From positions 310,001-374,000 of the forward strand of contig CAJNAR010000166.1 of the NCBI GenBank assembly GCA_905220665.1: a stretch of DNA of 64,000 nt, read 5' to 3'. This document shows positions 9,015-19,400 of the stretch, piece by piece. The stretch comes from Albugo candida. Its lineage: Eukaryota > Oomycota > Peronosporomycetes > Albuginales > Albuginaceae. The notes under the pieces are model-generated. The model was not told where the DNA came from. It made no database searches and saw nothing but the letters and a program-made list of their open reading frames with translations. Each line of letters opens with the position of its first letter. The first letter of the stretch is position 1. The position numbers and the translations under genes are program-made.

Positions 9015-11967
9015 ATGATCGCGAATCAAATTCCCGACGATAGCGGTGTACCGCAGCCTGTATGCTCGCGTTTATTCATCGTGTGCGGAAGAAATCGTAC
9101 ACTGGAGCAGGTTGAGACGATGTTTAGCGTATGTGGTACGATAATTCAATCACATCTCGCTTTGGATCGCAGTAATAAGTCGAGAGTATATGATCAATGT
9201 TTGTTATGACATTTTATTTTCTCATACACTGCTCCATAGGGGTTTGCTTTTTTGCAATTTGAAAGCGTTAAAAGTGCGCTGAAAGCGATCGAAATGTTCG
9301 ACAGATTTGAACTTCCCGACGGTCATATTCTCCGCGTTTCAGTAGCTCGAGAAAAACATCGTTCTGCTGCTCCATGTACCGCGAAAGGCTATAAGGATTC
9401 GACGCAATCCGCGTCTATGGAGCCCAATATGGGATCAAATAGTCGCTATGCGGCGAGAGAAGCTGTTGAGTATCGAGTAAAAGACGAATTACTTCCATTT
9501 TCATCCCAAAAAAAAGTGAAAAATAATAGTGAGACCTGCCAAAAAGCCTTTCGGGAAAAACGAGTCGGTCTATTGAAACGAATGAATCCTAAAGTATCGC
9601 ATGGTTATCCTCGACGGAAAACGTATCAACACGCTTCCGCGTTCTCATCAGCAAAAGCCGCACAGCGAGTCTCATCCGCGAGAATGACAAATGTTGATAG
9701 AAGAAGGCGCGGGTACATTCCACAAGATGAGCTGTACTCAATGAATTGGACACAAAGTCGGGCTGAAAGTATTGAGAAGCCATCAAGTACAGCAGATGAG
9801 GTCACTGGTGTGCTCGAGCGTATGATACAAACACTAGAGAATGGCATGACGATACTCGCAACTGAATCGCAAAATGATACATTAGAAGCCTACAAAAGAT
9901 GTAAACACAGCAAAATGTGTCTCGCAAGCGACGTGGGACATGCAGAAGACTTCCTGACCGAAGATTTGACCAGTTTTATTGACTCTGTGTCTATAAATTC
10001 CGACTCCAACAAGCTCGGCACTGGAAGAACTCGTTCTTCTTGCACGATGTCCCGTTCAGACCACGCCAGCAAGAGACTCAAGCACGAGGCGTTGAGCTCT
10101 AATCACCACAAAATGCATTTTGCGGACTCCGATATAGAGAGCACGAGCTGTACCAGAAGACAAAATCAAGACGAAAATGTTGTCGGGAAAAGTAGAAAGC
10201 TACAAAGGACGTGTTCAGCAATCCAACCTGCCCCACAGGAACACCCCGTCAACGAGACCTCGCCGAGCTTGCAATTCATCAGACGGGCTCGCGGCTCCAG
10301 TGATGAATCAGCTTCACCCTTTGTAAATCGAAAAAAAGCAGGATGCAAACATCCACAAGCGAGTAAACATTCGGCGTCATTCGAGCTGACCGACACGCGT
10401 GACTCATGCAAGAAGATACGCTCAAAAACCTCCACTCTATTTTTCGTGTCCAGCTACAAGTTCACTGACCAAGAGTTGGAGGCTCTTTTTGGCGCATACA
10501 ACGGTCTCGAATCCATCCATCGCGTCAAGACTTTTGGCCGGATCAAGACTATGGCTTACATCAAATATTCCAAGGTACCCTTCATTCTGAGCCTTTACCA
10601 CTCATTGAATGTTATATCTCGTTAGCCGTCTGAAGCTCAAAGTGTGTTGGACGCCTTTCAAGAGGAAGCAGCAGATAGCAAGGATGTCATCATGAAGGTA
10701 GGTTTCCAAGCGCTACTGCCAGAATCCCCGTCACGTCGTTCTGTAGCTCACATTAGCTGAGAGTAAGAAGGAAAATATCAACCGGATGGTGCAAGTCGGT
10801 AGTACGGACGTACAAGATGCAAGCGATACAGCTCTTCCGCCAGACGAACACTCTCATCCTTCATCACAATGGATTCTCGTTCTACACGATCAACGCATTC
10901 CTAAATCCATCATTTCCTCGCGTATCTCTCAGTACGAAAAGGTCGAAAGCGTGCAATTCCAACGACCAGAGAACAAAAATACACAATGTGTTGCGTATGC
11001 AAAATTCGAGGACGAGCAAGCCGCCAAGCAAGCGATAAGAGATTTACATCGTTCTCAAATTGCTCCTTACGACGATGGAAAGTACTATGAGCTCCAAGCA
11101 GTTCTGACCGCCAAACCGAACATGTGTAATGATACTTTACAGCCGTCATCGGTGAGCTCGGGTTTGGAATATGACTCGACTTTGGCTCCAAAACGTCGCG
11201 TCGCTGGATTCGGCAAAGATGAAGCCGATTTGGTTGCTGTCGAGACGCAATTCGCTCATATGATGCGTAACAGCGGCGTCGGTCAATATGCTCCAAGAAA
11301 CGCATTGGCGTATGAGTCCCATCCACACAATCTTCTCAATCCGCAGGAAGCATTGCCTTCATCATATTCGCAACAATACTCCAACTACGGTCCAGAATCT
11401 TGCACTTTTATGGGCTATCGCACACCAATCGCCTTCTCCATACGTGATGGACTCGAAGCGTGCGCATACGATCCTTACTTTGCGACTCCGTACGAGTACA
11501 TGGACACGTACTACGATCCTTATGGCCGACCGGATCCAGGTTGGGGTGAAGGCCCGGACACGCAACTACTGGATGACACGGATACAATTGATGACGAGGG
11601 ATCTTATGTCACAACGTCAAACTCGAGTGTTCTGATCTACGCATCGGGTCCTCTGCAACTCGCATCAGTGGCGAAGCTCTTAGAGTCTTTCACGGGTGTC
11701 CTCGCCCTGCAAAAAGAAAAAGGCACCAGTTTCATTGAAGAGGAGACACAATTCTTCCCAGCTTTTCTTGTAGAATTTCGAGACGTCGAGCAGGCAAATG
11801 AAGCATCAAAAGAATTGGACCAAATGACATGTTGTGGTCAAGTTCTTCGAGCCCAAATTGTGGCAACTTATAGTAATCCCAACTCGAGTTCTCAAGATGT
11901 CACGGAAGCGTTGAATGTTCGTCGAAACAAACGCCAACGACTCGATCCACGCGGCCGACAACAATGA
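9015..11967 (+). CDS. Four-RRM RNA-binding protein, RBM45-like
   Basis: Exons 9015-9185, 9240-10574, 10626-10697 and 10747-11967 (introns of 54, 51 and 49 nt) join into one 932-aa protein. RRM1 (RLFIVCG near residue 20, RGFAFLQF as RNP1) is split by intron 1, and the splice restores RNP1. A long low-complexity, Ser/Arg/Lys-rich stretch of about 350 residues follows. RRM2 (TLFFVSSYKF...MAYIKYSK...KLTLAES) is split by introns 2 and 3. RRM3 (WILVLHDQRI...CVAYAKFED) and RRM4 (VLIYASG...FLVEFRDV) come after, and the C-terminus is basic (NKRQRLDPRGR, NLS-like). Four RRMs in this order resemble the RBM45/DRB1 family of nuclear RNA-binding proteins. Without the tiny third exon the gene would be read as two separate genes. 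Confidence 0.8.
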
Positions 11968-12000
11968 AAACCCACACACATTTTATGGCGATCTCTTTCC

Positions 12001-13134
12001 TCAATTTATATGCACACGACGGATGTGACGCCCGCACTGTTTCATAGAGGTACGAGCGTGTAAAGTGGCCACATTATCAGCAATTAAAAACTCTCCACTC
12101 AACCAGGTGTGGCGATAACAGAACTCATCAGAGTAGAGATGGTGTACAATTGCTTCTTTAGCCCATGCCGCATCTTGAGTCTTCTGCTTTGTAGATGCTG
12201 ATCCGTGTGAGGAAACATTAATACAGCTGTGTTTGGTCATGTTTTTCGACCAAGGTTCGTGATAGCGAATGACTCGTTCGCGTGTGATGGGGTGAGAACC
12301 AATCAATGGTGAAATATGGAGAAGATGCGAGTGGTCGAACATTGGTGTGCGGTATGCTAGCGTGATACGCTTGGCTCGACCACGATCGCGTTTGCTCCAC
12401 TTCTTCCAGATCCTTCGGGTATCGGTAATCAAAGTCTTTCCCGACTCATTTTCGTTGGGCTGTGGGTATGCGTTGATACAATGAAACAACTGAAACAACG
12501 GGACGTCTCCCAATGTCTCTGCGTCGTCGGATTTCTTTTTAAACATTCCATCAAAATGCATTGGTAATGGCTCTAAAGATTGAGAATTGCTATTGCCTTT
12601 GGGCGCTGAGTGGATGTCCAAAACTTTACCGAAATGATGTTTCCATTCCAAAATAGAGCCAACATGCTCGGCAATCTCGCACAGGTCATCGTCTTGTTTA
12701 AAGCCGCGAAGGCTCACACACGCATGCTTGTGTACAAGTTGACGCAATGAAGCGGCTGGAATACTCAGCATTGATGGAGGCTCAGGCCCACGTGCTTGGA
12801 TGATCAGAACAGTATTTTGTTCGATGCATTCTACGTCCAAATGACCGCACTCAGGAAGCGATATTGGCACTCTCCATGGCACAAAGTGAACAACAAAGCC
12901 AGGGGACGACTCAACTGGAACAAGTATCATATGGGCGCTCAAAATGGCACTGAGATCGAAATTCCCACGTGATCCAAATCGCAAACGTAAGCTTTTCCAA
13001 TGCGGAAAATGCATCTTCAATATAAAATCAATGCGTTCACCGAATATTTGGATACACCGATGATTCAAATTCATTTTTTGCTGAAGAACGACACTTGCGT
13101 TTTTTTCCATCTTATTGGAAGAGCAGTGATGCAT
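12001..13134 (-). CDS. TauD/TfdA-like Fe(II)/2-oxoglutarate dioxygenase
   Basis: A 377-aa single-exon gene. The C-terminal two thirds show the TauD/clavaminate-synthase pattern: VSLRGF near residue 140, the metal-binding His-x-Asp in PMHFDGMF (His193, Asp195), the distal His in NVATLHAR (His359) and a terminal basic segment (RHIRRVHIN) that normally holds the 2-oxoglutarate-binding Arg. The N-terminal 130 residues are a separate domain that I do not recognise. The substrate cannot be inferred; the family oxidises taurine, alpha-keto acid sulfonates, clavaminate-like and other small molecules. It converges on the RRM gene with only 33 bp between the stops. Confidence 0.75.
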   Translation of the reverse strand: MHHCSSNKMEKNASVVLQQKMNLNHRCIQIFGERIDFILKMHFPHWKSLRLRFGSRGNFDLSAILSAHMILVPVESSPGFVVHFVPWRVPISLPECGHLDVECIEQNTVLIIQARGPEPPSMLSIPAASLRQLVHKHACVSLRGFKQDDDLCEIAEHVGSILEWKHHFGKVLDIHSAPKGNSNSQSLEPLPMHFDGMFKKKSDDAETLGDVPLFQLFHCINAYPQPNENESGKTLITDTRRIWKKWSKRDRGRAKRITLAYRTPMFDHSHLLHISPLIGSHPITRERVIRYHEPWSKNMTKHSCINVSSHGSASTKQKTQDAAWAKEAIVHHLYSDEFCYRHTWLSGEFLIADNVATLHARTSMKQCGRHIRRVHIN

Positions 13135-13215
13135 TAATAGCGGTCAAAATTGAGGAATGTCACTAGCACGGAGAATTGAATTGTTGGGAAGAGTAGGTGC
13201 TGCATCATTGATGCA

Positions 13216-13243
13216 TTCAAGGTGATCAATCGATCACCTTGAA
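13216..13243. repeat. Perfect 12-bp inverted repeat in a divergent promoter
   Basis: The arms TTCAAGGTGATC and GATCACCTTGAA are exact reverse complements around a 4-base AATC spacer. The site sits in the 238-bp gap between the divergently transcribed dioxygenase and PIG-O genes, 82 bp upstream of one start and 130 bp upstream of the other. It could be a dimeric transcription-factor site or simply a hairpin. Confidence 0.6.
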
Positions 13244-13372
13244 AACAGATGTGATCATATTGCTGCATACGCCTTTCGCTTCCTGCAATCACCAAAAACG
13301 ATCATACGCTTCTCGCGCTGGCTCGTGGACTGAATACTCGTATTTACTTGAAATCATACGGTACCACTGTAA

Positions 13373-16354
13373 ATGAATCGAATTTGGTCGCTATGCGTCC
13401 ATTGCATCGGATTATATCTCTTCACATCGGGTTTCTTCCTTACACGCTTTGAAGTCACAAACCATAGCAGCTGTGAGGATCATCCGCTTCAATTCAACCC
13501 CACAATACTGCATTTACGGGAAAGAATCGATGTAAACGTTCCATCCTCCATCCGCGACATCCCCTGGCTTCGAAATGACACGAAGCATAACGCGACGTCA
13601 GGGAATTGCTGGATGAAAGCGCGATTCAAACGTGTTATCTTTGTGATTATAGACGCCCTTCGCTACGATTTCGTTGTTCCACCGACAAACACATCAGAAA
13701 ACACTTATAATTTGTATCATAATCGACTTCCTATTCTCATTGAAACGCTACAAAAACACCCAAAACACACGAGAATCCATAAATTTGTAGCAGATCCACC
13801 GACAATGACGATGCAGCGTCTAAAAGGCTTGACAACTGGCAGTTTGCCCACATTTCTCGATATCAAAGACAATTTGCATAGCACCAAAATATACGAAGAT
13901 AACTTATTAGACCAAGTCATCGAGGCTTCCCTTCGAGAACGAAAACGCCAAATAATCTTCATGGGAGACGATACTTGGGAGGGATTGTACAACACGCAAT
14001 TCACGCGGAAATACGCATTCGATTCGTTCAATGTCAAAGATTTGGATACAGTTGATCACGGTGTCGTGTCCAATTTGTTTCCAGAGCTCGCTCGTTACCG
14101 AGAATGGGACTTGTTGATTGCCCATTTTCTTGGGGTCGATCATGTTGGCCATACATTTGGACCAAACACCACATACATGAGCGATAAGCTCGATGAAATG
14201 AATACCGTTCTGACCAAACTCATACACGAGCTACCAGACTCTGATACTTTGCTGGTGGTCATGGGCGATCACGGGATGTCGGCGGAAGGGAATCATGGTG
14301 GGGCCACCGATGAGGAGACTGGAGCAGCTTTATTTCTTTACAGTAATTCTCCGTTTCTCAGCGACCTGATGGAAGACCACGTAGCGTCCAATGATTGTGT
14401 TGATGGTTGTAGCGATTTTGAAAATGTCATCAAGCAAATGTGGACGCAACAAAACGTTCCTCAGGTCGATATCGTTCCTTCGTTGGCACTTTTATTGGGC
14501 ATTGCGATTCCATTTGGAAATCTCGGAAGCATTATTCCGTCCATGTTTTACTTTGGTCAAGACGATCACAAAGACCCAAAGTTGGCCAGATTATCGCGGC
14601 TAGAGACCGTGAATATGGCATTCCTACTGAACGTTCGACAGGTCCGACGATATTTGTTCACGTATACGGCGACATCCAACCTTCCAGTCGCGATTTTTGA
14701 CCAGCTCGAATCATTATACGCTCAGATCGTTGACGTTGAGGAGCAATTAGCTCAGCTTTGGAAGCGCTCTCAGGGCACTCAGAGTGTCGATTCAGCGATC
14801 AAACTCCATCTCCAGCTATTCATCCGAGCTGAAACGTATCTTCGCGAGACGCTGCATTCCGGTCGAGCCATGTGGACGCAATTCAATCTCATTGAAATGA
14901 CGTGGGGGATCATTTTACTATTATGGAATCTCTTCATGGTGCTTGCGTCTTTGAGGTCGTACTCTTCAACTGGAAGCAAATTTCCATTTCTCGGCTGCGT
15001 AATGGGAGCCAGCATCCCGCTACTGCTAAAGCTTGATACGATCCCATTCATTCCTGCTCATAAAACAGGTCAAGTGACTTTCCTTTGTGGACTTCTCGGG
15101 ATGTGTCAATCATCGTGGTCATGGATCACATCTCGAAAAAATTCGCGCGAGAATTTCCAGCAGCTCAATTTCGTTGTGGTCGCTTCTCTTTCAACGATCC
15201 TGCTGCATGTGATGGCTCTGTTCACCAACAGTTATATCGTAGCAGAGCATCAAGTGATGCAGTTTCTTCTAGTGACACTTGGAGCCTCTCACGCAATTCA
15301 AAGTATCCAGCAGAAAAATCGATCAAATGTCGTGTACGCAAGCCTGGCGTTGATGCTATTGACACGTATCGCCACAGGAATCCCGTCACCGAATGTCATC
15401 CAGTCACAACTCTCATTTTGGAGATCGCTGTTGCCCATATTCGGGCACGGAAGTGCCATCACAACGCTTTTCTGGAACTCGAGCAGAAATATAACACATC
15501 GGCGCTCTAGGCTTTATTTCAGGATGATCCCGGCGCTGTGCTGGCTTCAGTTTATTTGTGTCTTGTTATACTGGAGCTATTCGCCAATTTCAAGTGCTTT
15601 CTGGAGACAATGGCTTCCTCGATTTGTCTTTTTGACCCCTATTTTCCATTTCATCGTCACGATCAATCAAAATAAATCATTGTATATCGCGTGGCATCAT
15701 CGTGACCATATCATCTATCTCCCAGCAGCGATTACATCATCGGCGATTCTGCTTGTTCCAGCGTACATGTTGATCCTTGGACCTTTATCTCCACTCTCCG
15801 TCATGCTTTTGCTCGGTCAAATCATCTGCTTCGCGTTCATCATCCATTGCATGGACCCGTTTCCAGGCTCAAAAACAAAGCCATTGAGTGTCATCGCATG
15901 TGCTTTGTGCTGGTGTACAATGTCGTACCATTCGTTCTTCTTCACTGGTCATGAGAATGCATTCTCGAGTCTTCAAAATGCCGCTGGGTTTATCGGTTTC
16001 GATGACTTTTGCTTTCATTGGGCCGGGATATTGTTGGCGTTCAATACGTTTGGGAATTACATGCTTCAAGCTCTTTTGATGGCGATCGTATTACGTATTC
16101 GAGTCGGGTCTTCCACAAGTCCAATAACGAGGGCAACGATACGCACAAAATTGGATAGAAACACTGCTTCGACAACCGCTATCGCGTACTTTTCTCTCAA
16201 CGCGTGTGTGACAACGGTTTTTGTCGCTATGCAGAGACGTCATCTGATGGTTTGGTCGATATTCTCGCCCAAATTCGTCTTTGATGCTATCACATCCATC
16301 CTTTGGTATCTGTTGGCAGTGTCGCTTTGCGGTTGGCATCGAAACAATTCTTAG
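13373..16354 (+). CDS. PIGO: GPI ethanolamine phosphate transferase, PIG-O type
   Basis: This 993-aa, single-exon ER membrane enzyme adds ethanolamine phosphate to the third mannose of the GPI precursor, the link later joined to proteins. An N-terminal signal anchor with the family motif GFFLTR (residues 20-25) leads into a lumenal alkaline-phosphatase-like domain: VIFVIIDALRYDF (metal Asp94), PTMTMQRLKGLTTG (nucleophile Thr region), HFLGVDHVGHTFGP and VMGDHGMSAEGNHGG (metal His/Asp). The C-terminal half has roughly 10-12 hydrophobic segments and ends near FHWAGILLAFNTFGNYML, typical of PIG-O rather than PIG-N or PIG-G. Length fits the family. It converges on the USP gene with a 72-bp gap. 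Confidence 0.88.
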   Translation: MNRIWSLCVHCIGLYLFTSGFFLTRFEVTNHSSCEDHPLQFNPTILHLRERIDVNVPSSIRDIPWLRNDTKHNATSGNCWMKARFKRVIFVIIDALRYDFVVPPTNTSENTYNLYHNRLPILIETLQKHPKHTRIHKFVADPPTMTMQRLKGLTTGSLPTFLDIKDNLHSTKIYEDNLLDQVIEASLRERKRQIIFMGDDTWEGLYNTQFTRKYAFDSFNVKDLDTVDHGVVSNLFPELARYREWDLLIAHFLGVDHVGHTFGPNTTYMSDKLDEMNTVLTKLIHELPDSDTLLVVMGDHGMSAEGNHGGATDEETGAALFLYSNSPFLSDLMEDHVASNDCVDGCSDFENVIKQMWTQQNVPQVDIVPSLALLLGIAIPFGNLGSIIPSMFYFGQDDHKDPKLARLSRLETVNMAFLLNVRQVRRYLFTYTATSNLPVAIFDQLESLYAQIVDVEEQLAQLWKRSQGTQSVDSAIKLHLQLFIRAETYLRETLHSGRAMWTQFNLIEMTWGIILLLWNLFMVLASLRSYSSTGSKFPFLGCVMGASIPLLLKLDTIPFIPAHKTGQVTFLCGLLGMCQSSWSWITSRKNSRENFQQLNFVVVASLSTILLHVMALFTNSYIVAEHQVMQFLLVTLGASHAIQSIQQKNRSNVVYASLALMLLTRIATGIPSPNVIQSQLSFWRSLLPIFGHGSAITTLFWNSSRNITHRRSRLYFRMIPALCWLQFICVLLYWSYSPISSAFWRQWLPRFVFLTPIFHFIVTINQNKSLYIAWHHRDHIIYLPAAITSSAILLVPAYMLILGPLSPLSVMLLLGQIICFAFIIHCMDPFPGSKTKPLSVIACALCWCTMSYHSFFFTGHENAFSSLQNAAGFIGFDDFCFHWAGILLAFNTFGNYMLQALLMAIVLRIRVGSSTSPITRATIRTKLDRNTASTTAIAYFSLNACVTTVFVAMQRRHLMVWSIFSPKFVFDAITSILWYLLAVSLCGWHRNNS

Positions 16355-16426
16355 TGAATACGCAGGTAAGAGGTATCGAATTGCATGTCATCCGGTCCAT
16401 AGACAATTCTTTTCATTCCAACGTCG

Positions 16427-19400
16427 CTAACTCTGGTCCATTGGAGTACGTGAAGGTCTTGACTGCTCTTCCAGTCGGACTGCTTGAAATCGCTCATTGC
16501 TTGCACGGATCTCATCCTCACTGTCATCGTACTCGATAGTGTCGGCGTCGATATCGACTACGGCTGAATTAGTTTCTGCTTCATCGTCTGCGTCAAGGTC
16601 ATCATCACTCGCAATCATCCCGAGCTCTTCGTTGCTCACATTCCGTCGAAGCAAGTGTTCTTCTCGACCTGCGTACCCATGCACATATGGAGGCTCCTGA
16701 AACGATTCCTTGCATATCGATAGCGATTCCATCTTTGGCAAAACAGGTACAAATGGATGATGCGGACGCTGAAGATCTTCCACAGTCGAAGCGTACAATC
16801 GGACTGTCGGTGCCGGTGAGAGTGCCTTAGAATTCTTGGCCCATACTCTCCATCCGCACACTGGCGGGAATTCATCCTCCACTTGAGAAGGTGCAAAGTA
16901 GAAATCCTCATCCGACATCGTTCCAAGCAATTTCTTGTTTGGAGAGTACGAAATGTACCATCTTCTCGCTTTGCTGGGCATGCAGCATCGAAATAAAATG
17001 TAATCAACGCTTCCCTTGACGCATGTGTACGTGAGACAGCTGTCATGGCTGTCAAAAGTGCTCTCATAGATCCCATTTAGTACACTCAATCCCGCACCTT
17101 CCACCAGATAACTTCGAGATTCCGGGTGATTTGGCAATCCCAATGTACTGCAAAGCCTCGCGAGCACGTCAGCCTTGAATGGTTCGCGATAAAGTGTCGT
17201 CCATCGACCTCCAAGAATCGGTTTTAATGACTCGATACGCAGCCATTCGTACATCCATTTCAAGAAGCGTATATGCTGTTGTAGCCAAAGTTTGACCGCC
17301 GGCACTCTTTCCATCAGCTCGGTCAAAAGGACAATTTGTCGGAAGATGAAAAGCGGCACGTGGCTCTGATGAGCGTACCGTTGGCGCATACGCTCGCTTT
17401 TGAGTGCTGAATACAACAAGCCAAAGTCGGTGAGCATAAACGTCTCATGAACGAGTTCATCTTGGAATTTTTCTTCGTGTAGGAGAAGCCTCTGAAGCAT
17501 TTCGCAGCATACATTGATGACACCTTGGCCTTTCCAGCCGACTTCAGTGTTGTGAATGCAATGTAAGATCGCACGAAGCAATACGACCGATGTTCGATGA
17601 TCTCCAACACTGATCCTAAGCAATAAATCGCTGCTGGTTTCTGCATCCTCTTCCAAAGCCGACTGGATAAACGCATCACAAAGCAACGCGGTCCGATCCA
17701 AGTAGCTGATGCGCTCTAATAACTCTTTTGATGACACGTACTGAGTTGGCATACGCTCAAGATCCTCACCGAATCCGATACATCGGAGGTCTTGCATCAC
17801 TTGCTTGGACGCTGTTGCCGCTAAATCGGTGTAATACGCCAGAAATCCATCGACATCAACACTTTGCCCATTCGCATATTTCTCCAACACCATTTGCGCA
17901 TTTTGCTGGACAAGATCATTCCCACCGCTGGATACCGCGTTTTGGAAGGGACCGTATGCCGACGTTGAGTAGTTTAATTGCGATAATGGAGTAATACATC
18001 GAGCGAAATATCGTCTTAGAGCCATACCATCCATTACATTATTCTCTTGGAATTCTTCGAATGCTTGTATGAGAGCCGCCTTTGCTTTTGCCGACAATAC
18101 GGGTTGACGGGAAGGATACTGAATGCTCGCTTCTGAAAGTAAAGGCTCCGCCACTTGACGTTTAAGCCCGAGAATCGCAATAATCGCTTCCAATAAAGAT
18201 TGATAATCGGAAGCATTCTCTTGGTCGACTCGAGTTCCGCTAGCGACAAGAAACGCATTTTTCAGTGTTAGAGGTGATCGATCTCCAAGAAAGATGCGAA
18301 TAAGTCGGGCAATCATATTGCTTTTCTTCATTTGATTTTGTACCTGTACCGATACTTCTGCAAGATTTCGCAAAAGCATAAAACATTCCTCCAATCGAAA
18401 CGTCCGCATGCCCAAATGAGCGTCCAGAATACTTGTCACTTGAGCGAGGATCTGGAGTAGAATGACCGGAGAGTCCAATGCTTTCTCGTGGGCTCGATAC
18501 GCGTTTATCGCGCGGGTTGTGAGATGGACAAATGATTGCCGCGCAAAGGCATCTGGGCACTCGAAAAGGTACGCTTTCAGCCAAATAGCATGCCGCTGAC
18601 CAATCAATGTTTTAAGGAACCATATGCATGTGTCTCTGTAGTTGATGAATTTATTACCAAGAATCGTAATCCATCGAGCGACGTCATTTTTCTCGTGAGC
18701 GTGGAGGAAGACACTAAGCAGAAACTCCACACCAATCCTTGTCAGGATCAATTGGATGTTCGAGTCTGTACGACCGGTTTCGGGCGTATCAACCACTTTT
18801 GATTCATGACTAATCTCCGGACGTTCCTTGATGTATCTCGATTGCACCATTTCACGAAGAAATTCCTGGAATTCGCCATCGTACAAGTATGTGGTCTGTA
18901 AAAAAGCTTCGTTCGATTTCCTTACTTCTGTATCGAATGGGCAGCGAATAACGTTCGTTTCAGCTGTGATGTCGGTCTCCATCGATTGACCGGGCATTTT
19001 CTTCTCATAAAACAACATCAACGCGTTACTGAAAACCTCCATATCAACGGGATTCCCGGACCCATGCCATGATCGACGTTGTACTCCACCAAAACACTCT
19101 TCCTCGATTTTCGATGGATCAAATGGAATCACTTCTTCATCGTCGTAACGAAACCATCGTTCTGATTCATTGTCATAAATAAACGAGTAGTAGTGTCCAC
19201 CCTGAGCGACGCCAGAATGCACGAGAATCCCTTTCAGGCCGTATAGAAACTGGGGATCGAGAGTTCGTTTGTCACGAGGAATACTGTCATTTACACTGGC
19301 AGCTTCGTCAAAGTCAAACTCAGTACCAGATCCCGTGTCACTGCTTGTCTCCATTTCTTCACCGTGTCCATCTTCTGCTTGACTCGGCAACTTGGCCACC

